Shown piece by piece: positions 52,956 to 62,645 of a stretch of DNA of 64,000 nt. The notes beneath the pieces were generated by a model. It was not told the DNA's origin. It saw only the letters and a list, made by a program, of their open reading frames with translations, and made no database searches. Source of the DNA: JAWLDA01 sp041686855 (GTDB lineage: Bacteria > Bacillota > Limnochordia > DTU080 > RSA5); assembly GCA_041686855.1 (NCBI GenBank), contig JAWLDA010000005.1, positions 186,001 through 250,000 on the forward strand. Reading direction: 5' to 3'. The translations under genes and the position numbers were made by a program. Position 1 is the first letter of the stretch. The number at the start of each line of letters is the position of its first letter.

Positions 52956-53825
52956 GTGGTGCAGCAACACTCTGAAATCGTATGGAACGAAATCGTTGCA
53001 GGCGCTTTTCAGGAGTACCCGATCTTCGTTCTTCACGCTCCGTGTCGACGAGCGCGGGTGACCCGATTTCATCGTCAACCCGGTCTGGAGCTTCACTTCA
53101 GCCACAGTGGACGGGGATCGTTTCACTTAGAAAATCGCGTCCTGCCGCTCGTCGGCCGTCATGTAGTGATTCTGGGCGGCTCCCAACCCCATCAGGTGTT
53201 TGCAGACGTCACGTCGGGGTACAAGCGGACGGTCGTATGCATCGACACGCCGGTCGTAGAGATGGTGCGGAGCTTCTTCCCTGACGGTCAGACGCCTGAG
53301 TTCTTACGCACAGGGAGCGCGTCGGAGGCTGTGGTACCCTGGAGCCTTTGGCGCCGGCTGAGTGGGTACCTTGCTCACATTCACGATGAATACCGAGGGC
53401 GTGAACGCGGGTGGGAGCAGTCTATCTTTGCGTCGGTGGTACAACTGATCGTCTTGCTCGAACGGGTAAGGGTGAATCCCATTAAGGAGGAACGACCGGA
53501 GGATCTCGTCTCTCGCTGTCTCGACGTGATCGAATCGCATCTGGATTCTGACATCAATGCTGAGATATTGGCCCGGCTGTTGAACGTCTCGCCGAAGCAC
53601 CTCTCACGTGTCTTTAACCGCGCCGTGGGTTGCGGCATCCGCCACTACCTCAAGCGCCGACGTATCGAAGTGGCAAAGAGAATGCTCCTCGATGATCGGG
53701 AGGTAAGTGTGCAAGAGATCGCCTTTCTTTGTGGATTTAAAGCGCTCTCGCATTTCTGTCGCTCCTTTCGCGAATTGACGGGGACGACACCGACTCAATT
53801 CCGACAGCCTGAACGCGGCGACTAA
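52956..53825 (+). CDS. AraC family transcriptional regulator
   Basis: A 289-residue regulator. The N-terminal half is cupin-like (LELHFSHSGRGSFHLENRVL and LVGRHVVILGGSQPHQVF), which would bind an effector. The C-terminal third has the two helix-turn-helix motifs: INAEILARLLNVSPKHLSRV and VSVQEIAFLCGFKALSHFCR, followed by FRELTGTTPTQFRQ, the family signature. GTG start at 52956 with GGAGGG upstream. It lies 113 bp before an FAD oxidoreductase gene and divergent from the secreted protein; control of one of these is plausible, not shown. Confidence 0.92.
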   Translation: MVQQHSEIVWNEIVAGAFQEYPIFVLHAPCRRARVTRFHRQPGLELHFSHSGRGSFHLENRVLPLVGRHVVILGGSQPHQVFADVTSGYKRTVVCIDTPVVEMVRSFFPDGQTPEFLRTGSASEAVVPWSLWRRLSGYLAHIHDEYRGRERGWEQSIFASVVQLIVLLERVRVNPIKEERPEDLVSRCLDVIESHLDSDINAEILARLLNVSPKHLSRVFNRAVGCGIRHYLKRRRIEVAKRMLLDDREVSVQEIAFLCGFKALSHFCRSFRELTGTTPTQFRQPERGD

Positions 53826-53938
53826 GCAGTGTCTAACTTGAGGTAAAGAGATAACTGGTGAGGCGGTTGGCAGACAAATGAAGACGGTTGGGTCGTGCTA
53901 TAGTCGGTTCAAAGGTTAGGCAAAGGGGATGGGTAGAT

Positions 53939-55219
53939 TTGCGGATCTTGGAACCCTCAAGGCATATTCCGGTCGCCGGCGAGTACGATGTCGTCGTCTG
54001 CGGCGGCGGACCTGCAGGTGTGTCGGCCGCCGTTGCGGCGGCACAGAACGGGGCGAAGACACTCCTCATTGAAGGGGAGGGATGCCTCGGAGGGATATGG
54101 ACGGCCGGTCAGCTCTGCGTCATCCTCGACGCGGCGGGCAAGGGCGGTCTCATGCATGAGTTCGAGAGCAGGCTCAAGAGTCACGACGCGTACCTTGTCA
54201 AGTCCGGTCGGAGCAAGTACACCTACGACGTCGAGGCAATGAAGTACATCTTGGATACGATGTGCGCCGAAGTGGGTGTCGACGTTAGACTGCACACACG
54301 GGTGGTCGCCGTGAACCGGGATGGTGAGCGCATCACCTCGATTGTGACAGAGAGTTATAGCGGGCGCGAGGCGATCCGAGCCAAGATGTTTGTCGAGGCG
54401 ACCGGGAACGGGCAAATGGCTGCGTCGGCCGGCTGCGCGTTCGACGTAGGGCACCCAAAGACCGGGCAAACGCAACCGGCGACACTGATTGGAATCATAA
54501 GTGGCGCCCCCGCCGATGAGCCGGGTACCCGCAGTATGGACGAGAAGCTTGCGTTTTTGCGACTCCTCCAGTCGGTGGGCTTTGAGCCGTCGTACCGAAA
54601 GCCGTCGATGTGGCGACTCCCCAACCCCGAGCTCTGTTGTCTGTCGGTGCACCACGCCTACGGCGTGCCGTGTGATGACGCCAAAGCCATTACGAAAGCG
54701 ACCATCGAAGGTCGTCGCCAGCTCAATCAAGCCGTTCAGGCGTTGCGGCAGCTCCCGGCGTGGCGCAATGTCCGTCTCGTCAGCACGGCAACTCACCTCG
54801 GGATCCGTGAGGGACGGCGCATTCGGGGACTCTACTACCTCGACGTCGATGACATTCAAAACGGGACGCGCTTTGACGACGGTATCTGTCTCGTTCGCTT
54901 CGGCGTCGACATTCACGCGGTCACGATGAACGACGATGACCGGCAAGAAGGGTACAGCCAAGGGATCAAGGTGCGGCCGTACAACATACCTTTGCGTTCC
55001 CTGATCGCTAGAGATGTGAGCAACCTTGCTCTGGCGGGGCGGTGTGTCAGCGGGGACTTTTACGCGCACGCATCGTACCGCGTAACGGGGAACTCCGTTC
55101 CGATGGGAGAGGCTGCAGGGATTGCTGCCGCCATGTCGGCCGAAGCCAGTGTCGCGTTGCGAGATCTCGATGGCGGACGCGTGCGACAAGCGATGCTCTC
55201 GCGCGGGTACGAGGTTTGA
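53939..55219 (+). CDS. FAD-dependent oxidoreductase (PF12831-like)
   Basis: A 426-residue flavoprotein related to, but shorter than, the one at 5793. FAD-binding motif DVVVCGGGPAGVSAAVAAA is at about residues 16-34, and LIEGEGCLGGIWTAGQL follows. The C-terminal FAD contact is NLALAGRCVSGDFYAHAS plus GEAAGIAAAMS. Unlike the longer protein it has no extra C-terminal domain. TTG start at 53939 with AAAGGGG upstream; the frame opens at 53888. Substrate unknown. It follows the AraC-type regulator, with a terminator just after it. Confidence 0.87.
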   Translation: MRILEPSRHIPVAGEYDVVVCGGGPAGVSAAVAAAQNGAKTLLIEGEGCLGGIWTAGQLCVILDAAGKGGLMHEFESRLKSHDAYLVKSGRSKYTYDVEAMKYILDTMCAEVGVDVRLHTRVVAVNRDGERITSIVTESYSGREAIRAKMFVEATGNGQMAASAGCAFDVGHPKTGQTQPATLIGIISGAPADEPGTRSMDEKLAFLRLLQSVGFEPSYRKPSMWRLPNPELCCLSVHHAYGVPCDDAKAITKATIEGRRQLNQAVQALRQLPAWRNVRLVSTATHLGIREGRRIRGLYYLDVDDIQNGTRFDDGICLVRFGVDIHAVTMNDDDRQEGYSQGIKVRPYNIPLRSLIARDVSNLALAGRCVSGDFYAHASYRVTGNSVPMGEAAGIAAAMSAEASVALRDLDGGRVRQAMLSRGYEV

Positions 55220-55254
55220 CCGTCAAGCAAAGGAACATCCTCAAGCCACTGCAA

Positions 55255-55289
55255 AAGTAACCCCGGAGGCGTGGCCCCCGGGGTTACTT
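55255..55289. terminator. Bidirectional rho-independent terminator
   Basis: AAGTAACCCCGG (55255-55266) and CCGGGGTTACTT (55278-55289) form a perfect 12-bp stem with an 11-base loop between the convergent FAD oxidoreductase and cupredoxin genes. Confidence 0.8.
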
Positions 55290-55340
55290 CGGCATTCGGC
55301 GGGGCTTGCGTGGTCGATAGTCACCCTTCGTTACTGTTCG

Positions 55341-55778
55341 TTACTGTACGATGAGTGTGCCCACCATGCCGCTGGCCGTGTGTCCGGGAATATCACAGTA
55401 GATCTGGTACTCTCCGGCCTTGTCGGGCGTGAAATTAACACGAATCGTCTGGTCCGGATTGTAATCCTGATCCACGCCAAACTCGTCGATGGAGATATTG
55501 TGGGCGATTGACCCGCTATTCGCAAGGATGATTTCCACGGGCTGTCCTCGCTGCACCGTCACTTCGGATGGCTCAAAGTAAAACTCGCCGCTGTCCATTT
55601 CGATCGTCTGGGTTTGTTGACCGCCACCTTGCTGTTGGGGCTGGTTGCCGCCGTCGTTTGCTCCGCCGCCACCGCCACCACCTCCGCCTCCGCCACAAGC
55701 CGTAGCGACCAAAGCGAGGATGAGCACGGTAAGCAAAAGCCAGAGTTTGTTGTTGTTTCCAGGTCTCGTAAGCCGCAT
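55341..55778 (-). CDS. Cupredoxin-like lipoprotein (plastocyanin/azurin type)
   Basis: A 145-residue lipoprotein likely to carry electrons or copper outside the membrane. The lipobox LVATACG gives an anchor Cys near residue 26, followed by a run of Gly and an NDGGNQPQQQGGGQQ linker. The copper site is a type 1 pattern: His in GSIAHNIS, then YCDIPGHTASGM supplying Cys, His and Met. ATG 55778 with GAAGGAGGAGG upstream. The longer frame to 55976 is not used. No oxidase subunit genes are adjacent, but ctaA elsewhere in the window shows that heme-copper respiration exists in the cell. Confidence 0.88.
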   Translation of the reverse strand: MRLTRPGNNNKLWLLLTVLILALVATACGGGGGGGGGGGANDGGNQPQQQGGGQQTQTIEMDSGEFYFEPSEVTVQRGQPVEIILANSGSIAHNISIDEFGVDQDYNPDQTIRVNFTPDKAGEYQIYCDIPGHTASGMVGTLIVQ

Positions 55779-56054
55779 GTGTACCTCCTCCTTCAGATGG
55801 TAGCTTGGAGCGCGACCGCCAAAATCATGTGCACTCTGACCATACCAAACCTGTGGAAAGAAGATCCAGGGGAAGTTAACCCAAAGAAATGGTGACATTT
55901 GCCCCTTAACGAGGCCAGGAAGGGCTTTCTTATGCTTATCATGAATTGACGAGAGTGATCCACGATCGGCTGGCACTCACCCATGATCCGTTTGTTTGTG
56001 ATCCGTAATCGGCTACAGTCGCTGCTTTATTCGGGCATTTTGGAGGTTGGTCTC

Positions 56055-58853
56055 ATGTCTCGCACCTTGTATATCATCGACGGTTACGCCCAAATCTTTC
56101 GGGCTTACTACGCTATTCGCGGCGGCATGCAAAGTCCCACGACGGGTGAGCCGACCCACGTCGTCTTCGGTTTCACCGGCATGTTGCTTAAGCTCTTTAC
56201 GCAGCTCAAGCCCGATCTTGTCATTGTCGCATCCGACGCTCCGGGAAAGACGTTTCGTGACGAGCTGTACCACGATTACAAGGCAAACCGAGAAGCGATG
56301 CCCCAAGATCTCTCCGCGCAGATTCCCCGAGTGATGGAGTTAGTGGAGTCATTTGGGATTCCGATCGCTTCGGTCGAAGGCTTGGAGGCCGACGACGTCA
56401 TTGCGACGATCACCCGCCAAGTCCTGTCAAACCCGGAGATGGACGATGTGCGCATTCGCATTGTCTCCAAGGACAAAGACTTGGAGCAACTTCTTTGTGA
56501 TCGCGTCACCCTCTACGACATCCACAAGGACGAAGAGGTAGACGTTCGGCGCCTTTGGGAGAACAAAGGGGTCCGTCCTCACCAGGTAATTGACCTGTTG
56601 GCAATGACGGGCGACTCCGTCGACAACGTACCCGGCGTGCCCGGCATCGGCCCGAAGACGGCGGCGAAACTCATCCAGGAGTACGGTTCGATCGAGGACA
56701 TCTTGGCAAATCTCGACTCGATCAAGGGGAAGCGTCGCGAGAATCTCGAGGCGTCCAAGGAGGTGCTGGCGCTCTCCCGTGAGTTGGTTACATTGAAGGA
56801 TGACGCGAGCATCGACGTGCCCTGGGAGTCCGCTCACGTCTCGTCGATCGACCTCAACCGCCTCTTGCCGCTCTTTAAGCAGCTTGGGTTCCGGCGTTAT
56901 CAAGACGAAGTGCGCAAGCTCGCCGAGGCACTGGGCACGCCGGGCGACGCCATCGACGCAGCTGGCGACGGCGCGGCCGAAGACGAAGTGGCGGCTGCGA
57001 CGGCAGAGGCGGTGGAGAGCGAGCCGGCTTTACCGCGGGGAGAGTACGAGGTGGTGACGACGGCGGCACGGCTCGACGAGGTCGCCCGTGCGCTCAAGTC
57101 AGCTGAAATTGTCAGCGTCGATACAGAGACGACCGGTCTCGAGTTCGACGCAGAGCTGTGCGGTCTTAGCCTCTCCTGGGAGGTGGGGAAGGGCGTTTAC
57201 GTCCCTGTCCGTTCGCCCAATCCGAATCATCACCTCAGCCAAGAGGAGGTCCTGAGCGTCTTGGGACCGATCCTCTCCGACCCGACGATTCCCAAGTGTG
57301 GTCACAACCTGAAGTTTGACGCCCGCGTCCTTATGCGAAATGGAGTGCGCTTGCGCGGGATCCACTTTGACACGATGGTGGCGAGCGTGTTAATCGATCC
57401 GGCCCAGGCGAGCCATAAGTTGGATCAGTTGGCCCTCGACCACCTGGGATACCGGATGATTCCCATCCAGGACCTAATCGGGACCGACGACGGAGAGATC
57501 TCGATGGACGCGGTCCCCTTGGATGAGATCGCACCCTACGCTGCCGAGGACGCGGATATTAGCCTGCGCCTGTACCATCACCTCGAGGCCAAGGTGAAGG
57601 CGATGGGCCTCGATCGACTCGTCCGAGACGTGGAGGCGCCGCTCACGGCTGTGCTGGCGGAGATGGAGAACCACGGGATCGTGTGCGACCCCGATGAGCT
57701 GCAGCGCCAAGGTGATGACCTCTCGACCCGCGTCGATGCGCTGCGGACTCAGGTGTGCGAGATCGCCGGAGAAGAGTTTAACGTCGACTCCCCGTCGCAG
57801 CTGGCGGAGATCCTCTTTGAGAAGTTGGGGCTACCACCCGGCAAGCGCACCAAGACCGGCTACTCGACGGACGCGGAGGTGCTGTCCAAGCTGGCGGCTC
57901 AGGAAGATAAGAGCAACCCCGCTTCGCTCGTCCCGGGTCTCGTCTTGGAGTACCGACAACTCGGTAAATTGATCAACACGTACCTGGGGAATTTGCGCGA
58001 GTCGGTAAACCCGACGACCGGCCGGATCCACACGACGTTTCACCAACTTGTCACCGCGACCGGGCGGTTGGCGTCTCATGCGCCCAACCTGCAAAACATT
58101 CCCGTGCGCACCGATATCGGCCGGCAAATTCGCAAGGCGTTCCGGGCTCCGACAGGCTCTGTGTTGATCTGCGCTGACTATTCGCAGATTGAGCTGCGGA
58201 TCCTCGCACACCTGAGCGAGGATGAGGGCTTGGTGACGGCTTTCGAAGACGACCTCGACATCCATGCGGCCGTCGCCGCCCAGGTGTTTGGCGTCCCCGT
58301 CGACGCTGTGACGAATGAGCAGCGGACGCATGCGAAGACGATCAACTTTGGTATCATTTACGGCGTGACGCCGTACGGGCTCGCCCGCCGGATCGACGGG
58401 CTTGACGTAGGCAGCGCCGCCCGCCTCATTGACGATTACAAGGCGCGCTTCCCTAAGATTGACACGTTTTTGCAGTCGTGCATCCAGCACGCCCTCGAGT
58501 ACGGGTACGTCGTCACGATGATGGGGCGTAGGCGGGAGATCCCCGAGATTCAAGCGAGCAACCGAGTGCGGCGGAGTCTAGGAGAACGCTTGGCGATCAA
58601 CTCCGTCGTACAGGGGAGCGCCGCCGACCTGATCAAGATTGCCATGGTGAACGTGCAACGCCGCATCGACACCGACGCGCTGCCGATGAAGCTGCTGCTA
58701 CAGATTCATGACGAGTTGATCTTTGAGGCGCCGAGCGCAGACGCCGACGCATGTGCCCAGGTGGTGCGAGAAGAGATGGAACAGGCACTGTCGCTGCGGG
58801 TGCCGCTCAAGGCGGAGGCCGGGTTTGGAGAGGACTGGATGAGCGCTAAGTGA
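56055..58853 (+). CDS. polA: DNA polymerase I
   Basis: A 932-residue DNA polymerase for gap filling and Okazaki maturation. An N-terminal 5'-3' exonuclease domain (LYIIDGYAQIFRAYYAIRG and the EGLEADDVIATITRQ region) is followed by a 3'-5' exonuclease domain whose DTETTG motif near residue 355 is intact. The polymerase motifs A (ADYSQIELRIL, about 706), B (KTINFGIIYG, about 760) and C (IHDELIFE, about 882) follow. ATG 56055 is preceded by GGAGGTT. A possible promoter, TTGTTT and TACAGT, lies at 55992-56019. Its stop overlaps the next gene as GTGA, so a radical SAM gene is coupled to it. Confidence 0.97.
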   Translation: MSRTLYIIDGYAQIFRAYYAIRGGMQSPTTGEPTHVVFGFTGMLLKLFTQLKPDLVIVASDAPGKTFRDELYHDYKANREAMPQDLSAQIPRVMELVESFGIPIASVEGLEADDVIATITRQVLSNPEMDDVRIRIVSKDKDLEQLLCDRVTLYDIHKDEEVDVRRLWENKGVRPHQVIDLLAMTGDSVDNVPGVPGIGPKTAAKLIQEYGSIEDILANLDSIKGKRRENLEASKEVLALSRELVTLKDDASIDVPWESAHVSSIDLNRLLPLFKQLGFRRYQDEVRKLAEALGTPGDAIDAAGDGAAEDEVAAATAEAVESEPALPRGEYEVVTTAARLDEVARALKSAEIVSVDTETTGLEFDAELCGLSLSWEVGKGVYVPVRSPNPNHHLSQEEVLSVLGPILSDPTIPKCGHNLKFDARVLMRNGVRLRGIHFDTMVASVLIDPAQASHKLDQLALDHLGYRMIPIQDLIGTDDGEISMDAVPLDEIAPYAAEDADISLRLYHHLEAKVKAMGLDRLVRDVEAPLTAVLAEMENHGIVCDPDELQRQGDDLSTRVDALRTQVCEIAGEEFNVDSPSQLAEILFEKLGLPPGKRTKTGYSTDAEVLSKLAAQEDKSNPASLVPGLVLEYRQLGKLINTYLGNLRESVNPTTGRIHTTFHQLVTATGRLASHAPNLQNIPVRTDIGRQIRKAFRAPTGSVLICADYSQIELRILAHLSEDEGLVTAFEDDLDIHAAVAAQVFGVPVDAVTNEQRTHAKTINFGIIYGVTPYGLARRIDGLDVGSAARLIDDYKARFPKIDTFLQSCIQHALEYGYVVTMMGRRREIPEIQASNRVRRSLGERLAINSVVQGSAADLIKIAMVNVQRRIDTDALPMKLLLQIHDELIFEAPSADADACAQVVREEMEQALSLRVPLKAEAGFGEDWMSAK

Positions 58854-59695
58854 GCGGGAGCGATGACGGGGGCGTTCACGTACGAATGACAACGCCCAAG
58901 AGTCTCCTCAACAAGGGGACGGGCTTCCTCTCGGAGTACACACACACGCTGAATCCGTATGCCGGTTGCGTCTACGGATGCTCGTACTGTTATGTGAGAC
59001 AGATGCCTGTGGCCCTCTTTCGCCAGGAGGAGTGGGGGCGTTGGGTCGATGTCAAGACGACGGCTGCCCAGCGCCTCGCCAACGAGCTGCGCCGAGCGCT
59101 GGCAAAGGGGCGCGTGACGATCTTTATGGCCTCGAGCACCGATCCGTATCAGCCGATCGAGCATCGCGCCAGGGTGACGCGCTCGCTCCTCGAGGTGATG
59201 GTCGAGCAACCACCCGATTTTTTGCTCGTGCAGACTCGCAGTCCTTTGGTACGGCGGGATATCGATTTGCTGCAGCGTTTAGGAGAGCGAGTACGTGTGA
59301 GCGTGACCGTGGAGACGGATCGAGAGGAGATGCGCAAACACTTCACGCCCCACGCCCCGCCGATTGCGGCCCGGCTGAGTGCGCTCAGCGCTCTGGCGGA
59401 GGCTGGAGTACCAACGCAGGCGAGCGTCGCGCCCGTTCTCCCAAGTACAGAGCGTTTCGGGCAGGTGCTCGCGCAGTGCGTCTCGCGGGTGTGCATTGAC
59501 GATTACTTTATGGGAGACGGCAGCGGTGGGCGGCGGACCCACGCGCTCGGCATCAAGCGGTTGTACGAGGAGCTCGGACTGGAAGAGTGGTACCATCCCG
59601 CAGCCTATCGCAGGGTGTACGAGAGGCTGCGGGCGGTGTTTCCTAAAGGAAGCGTGTGGCTGAGCCGAGAGGGGTTTGGCCCCAGGGGGCAATAA
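58850..59695 (+). CDS. SplB-like radical SAM protein (COG1533 type)
   Basis: A 281-residue radical SAM protein. The cluster motif CVYGCSYCYVRQ (CX3CX2C) is near residue 40, and the surrounding YTHTLNPYAGC and MASSTDPYQPIEHRARVTR segments are typical of the spore-photoproduct-lyase-like group. True SPL has the cluster in a longer protein with a distinctive C-terminal Cys, which I cannot confirm here, so the substrate is open. GTG 58850 overlaps the polA stop by four bases (GTGA), which ties its translation to DNA polymerase I. That supports a DNA-related role. It ends 7 bases from the convergent DUF1854 gene. Confidence 0.88.
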   Translation: MSGSDDGGVHVRMTTPKSLLNKGTGFLSEYTHTLNPYAGCVYGCSYCYVRQMPVALFRQEEWGRWVDVKTTAAQRLANELRRALAKGRVTIFMASSTDPYQPIEHRARVTRSLLEVMVEQPPDFLLVQTRSPLVRRDIDLLQRLGERVRVSVTVETDREEMRKHFTPHAPPIAARLSALSALAEAGVPTQASVAPVLPSTERFGQVLAQCVSRVCIDDYFMGDGSGGRRTHALGIKRLYEELGLEEWYHPAAYRRVYERLRAVFPKGSVWLSREGFGPRGQ

Positions 59696-59702
59696 ACCTC
59701 CA

Positions 59703-60188
59703 TCAAACCTCCATCTCGAGGAGCTCGCGGCTTTGGTGGTCGAGTTGGTTGATGTCGACGATTTCGTAGCGGTTGCCGTCGACATCGGTCACGACGACGT
59801 GGCGATCGTTTAACCAGCGGATGTCTCGTTGGCGACTCCGCACTTCAAAGGTGCGTGCACCTTTGTCGGTCTGCACGGTCCACTCCATCATGCGAAACTG
59901 ATCGTCGATCTTCTCGATCTTGGTGATACGCGGGAGGAAGTAGCTCTCTTCGAGCTCCTCCTCGAGGATCTTGAGCGAGTCGGGGTCCAGGCGCTTGTAG
60001 TTGCGCAGGAGGCCCACAAACTCGCGCTCCTCATTGGAGATGATGACGAAGTCGTCAGGAGTGGTGAGAGGAAAGGCCCAATTTACCCAGATCGGACCCT
60101 CCTTCCCCTTTGCAGTCTGCATGTAAAGCTTCTGGTCGGTCCCGCGAGTAATCGTAACGTCTCGGGGTGAGAGCACTCGCTGTTCCAT
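59703..60188 (-). CDS. DUF1854 protein, partner of the adjacent ABC exporter
   Basis: A 161-residue cytosolic protein of the DUF1854 family. Landmarks are PLTTPDDFVIISNEEREFVG, ELEESYFLPRITKIEKIDD and the RQRDIRWLNDRHVVVTDVDG region near the C-terminus. Members are known to sit next to ABC transporters of the type at 60221 and are often described as cyanophycin-associated in proteobacteria. The biochemical role is not known. ATG 60188 with GAGGAG upstream. Spacing to the ABC gene is 32 bp, so the pair is one transcription unit. Confidence 0.88.
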   Translation of the reverse strand: MEQRVLSPRDVTITRGTDQKLYMQTAKGKEGPIWVNWAFPLTTPDDFVIISNEEREFVGLLRNYKRLDPDSLKILEEELEESYFLPRITKIEKIDDQFRMMEWTVQTDKGARTFEVRSRQRDIRWLNDRHVVVTDVDGNRYEIVDINQLDHQSRELLEMEV

Positions 60189-60220
60189 TCTGGTTCGACT
60201 CCTCTAGTGTACTGCTACCC

Positions 60221-62506
60221 TTAGACAGCCTTTTGTTCGCTAATCTCCTGCTGCATCCGGACCAGTCGGGCAAAGACTCCGTCCTGCTTGATCAGCTCCT
60301 CGTGCGTTCCCATCTCCACCAGTTTGCCGTGCTCGATCACGAGCAGCCGATCGGCGTTTTTGAGGGTCGAGAGTCGGTGCGCGATGGCGATCGTTGTACG
60401 ATTTTGTACGAGACGCTCGATGGCCTGCTGAATGAGTGTCTCTGTCTGCGTGTCGACCGCCGAGGTGGCCTCATCAAGGATAAGGATCTTTGGATTCTTG
60501 AGAATGGCCCGGGCAATGGAGATCCGCTGCTTTTGACCGCCTGAGAGGCGCAAGCCGCGCTCACCGGTGTGCGTGTCGTAGGCGTCAGGGAAGCCCATGA
60601 TGAAGTCGTGTGCGTTGGCAGCGTTGGCGGCCCAGATGATCTCCTCCCGCGAGACGTCGGGGACACCGTAGGCGATGTTGTCCGCAATGGTGCCATGGAA
60701 GAGGAGTGGCTCTTGCAATACGACGCCGATCTGACTGCGCAGCGACTTAAGGTCAAGGTCGCGCACGTCGTGACCGTCGATCTTGAGTTTGCCTCCGGTT
60801 ACGTCGTAGAGCCGGGGGATTAAGTTGGCCATCGTCGTCTTACCCGATCCCGATGGGCCGACGAGGCCGATCATCTCACCCGGTTTGATGTCTACGGTGA
60901 TCCCTGAGAGGACCGGTTCGGTGTCGTAGGCGAAGTGTACGTCCTCAAACGTGATGCGGCCCTCGATCTTGTCAACCGTGATCTCCTTGCCCTTAGGTTT
61001 CGCTTCGGGCTCGGTGTCGAGGATCTCAAAGACGCGCTCGGCTGCGGTGGCCGCCTCCTGAACCACGTCGGTGAAGCCGGCGATTTGGCGCAGCGGGTTG
61101 TAGAACTGGTTGACGTAGTAGAGGAAGGCGACGAGGTCACCTACCGACAACTCTCCCGTGCCGATGACCAGATACCCGCCGAAGCCCCAGATAATCAAGG
61201 TGCCTGTCGACGTGACAAACTCAAGGAACGGGTTGAAGACGCTACGGTATTTGGCCACGTCGATGTGACGGTCAAACACCTGGTTGCTGCGGTGGTCGAA
61301 CTTATCGATCTCGCGCCGCTCCTGGGCGAACGACTTAACCACTTTAATGCCGGGGATGGAGTCGGCCAAGACGGAGTTCATCAGGGCGATGCGAATCCAA
61401 ACTCGCCGGTAGATGCGGCGTACGCGGCGGGTGAAGTGGTTGATCCCGAGCATGATGAACGGCATCGGAATGAGTGTGACGAGCGCCAGCTTCCAATTGT
61501 ACACGAAGAGGACGGTGGCGACACCGACGAGCATGACGCCTTGGAAGATGACGTTCTGGGCGCTCGAGACGACGAAGCGCTGAATTTGTTGCGTGTCGTT
61601 GGTCGCACGGGACATGATCGCTCCAGTGCGGACGCTGTCGTAAAAGTTCATCCCCAGGTACTGCAGGTGGTGGAAGACTTCAGATCGTAGATCGCGTACG
61701 ATTCGCTGTCCTAACCACGTCATCAGGTACTGCCGGAATCCGGAGATAAAGGCACGTATCACAAAGACGACGCCGAGGATCGTAACGAATCCCCACAGGG
61801 CGCTCATGCGTCCTGGGTAGAGGACGTCGTCGACGAGGCGTCCCGTAAGGTACGGCTGCACCATTTGGAGGACGCCGCCGAAGAAAAGCAACAGCAGAGA
61901 GAGGGCGACGTGTCTCCAATACGGCTTGACGTAGAGAAGCACCCGAAGGAGCAGTTTGGACTGTTGTATACAGTGTGGACAGTAGGAGTCCCGAATGGCC
62001 CGCCCGCACTTGGGACAGCGGTTGGTGTTTGACCGCTCGTTCGATTGGCGCCGCAGTCCAAGTTCGCGCTCGTTCCCGGACTCTTCACGCTGGGGGAGCG
62101 TGTGTACTTTCTCGTTCACCCACTTCTCGATGGCGACGCGCGCCTCTTCGAAGTCGTGGGCGAAAGTACGTGAGAAACGTACTAGTTTGATTCGTTCGGA
62201 GCCTGTCACGATCATCAGGACGCCGTTGCCGACGAAGTGGTCGATGTCGACTCCTTGCACGCTATCCAGAGGGACTTCGAGCCTCGGTGAGGAGTCTCCG
62301 TCATAAATAGAAAAGACCCTCCGACTTGTGAGGATCAGCCACCCCCTTGCATAGGCCCCGTCCAGCGTCATGTCCGTCACGGTGACATGCTCAATCTCTT
62401 CGCCTTGGGAGAGGGTGTGTCCGAATAACTCACGAGCCTGGGTCGTGCGTTCCGCTAACTCCGGTTGCCGTTTTAAGTAGGGGTCGGACTCCGAAGTCAT
62501 AGCCAC
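60221..62506 (-). CDS. ABC exporter with N-terminal PH-like region and zinc ribbon
   Basis: A 761-residue half-transporter. Residues about 40-130 are a soluble domain (DGAYARGWLILTSRRVFSIY onward) that looks PH-like. A zinc ribbon, CPKCGRAIRDSYCPHC, follows at about 163-178, just before the first membrane helix. A six-helix permease lies at about 200-480. The ATPase has Walker A GPSGSGKTT near 549, [15 protein letters not shown], Walker [13 protein letters not shown] and AHRLS. The start is placed at GTG 62506, with AGGAAGG 9 bases upstream; ATG 62515 or 62500 are alternatives. A good sigma-A promoter lies at 62560-62588. It works with the DUF1854 protein; cargo unknown. Confidence 0.93.
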   Translation of the reverse strand: MAMTSESDPYLKRQPELAERTTQARELFGHTLSQGEEIEHVTVTDMTLDGAYARGWLILTSRRVFSIYDGDSSPRLEVPLDSVQGVDIDHFVGNGVLMIVTGSERIKLVRFSRTFAHDFEEARVAIEKWVNEKVHTLPQREESGNERELGLRRQSNERSNTNRCPKCGRAIRDSYCPHCIQQSKLLLRVLLYVKPYWRHVALSLLLLFFGGVLQMVQPYLTGRLVDDVLYPGRMSALWGFVTILGVVFVIRAFISGFRQYLMTWLGQRIVRDLRSEVFHHLQYLGMNFYDSVRTGAIMSRATNDTQQIQRFVVSSAQNVIFQGVMLVGVATVLFVYNWKLALVTLIPMPFIMLGINHFTRRVRRIYRRVWIRIALMNSVLADSIPGIKVVKSFAQERREIDKFDHRSNQVFDRHIDVAKYRSVFNPFLEFVTSTGTLIIWGFGGYLVIGTGELSVGDLVAFLYYVNQFYNPLRQIAGFTDVVQEAATAAERVFEILDTEPEAKPKGKEITVDKIEGRITFEDVHFAYDTEPVLSGITVDIKPGEMIGLVGPSGSGKTTMANLIPRLYDVTGGKLKIDGHDVRDLDLKSLRSQIGVVLQEPLLFHGTIADNIAYGVPDVSREEIIWAANAANAHDFIMGFPDAYDTHTGERGLRLSGGQKQRISIARAILKNPKILILDEATSAVDTQTETLIQQAIERLVQNRTTIAIAHRLSTLKNADRLLVIEHGKLVEMGTHEELIKQDGVFARLVRMQQEISEQKAV

Positions 62507-62559
62507 ATTCAACATCCTTCCTGAAGCAAACCTCGGTAAGGTGTTCGTTGTTCCTGGAC

Positions 62560-62588
62560 ATTATGAGTCATGTTACCAGCGTAGTCAA
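62560..62588 (-). promoter_or_regulatory. Sigma-A-type promoter for the ABC-DUF1854 operon
   Basis: On the minus strand TTGACT (62588-62583), a 17-base spacer and CATAAT (62565-62560) match the -35 and -10 consensus closely, about 54 bases upstream of the start at 62506. Confidence 0.75.
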
Positions 62589-62645
62589 GTGCTGGAAGCA
62601 CAGAACAGTGAATACTTTTTTGCCTTGGTGGAAAGGAATAATTAG

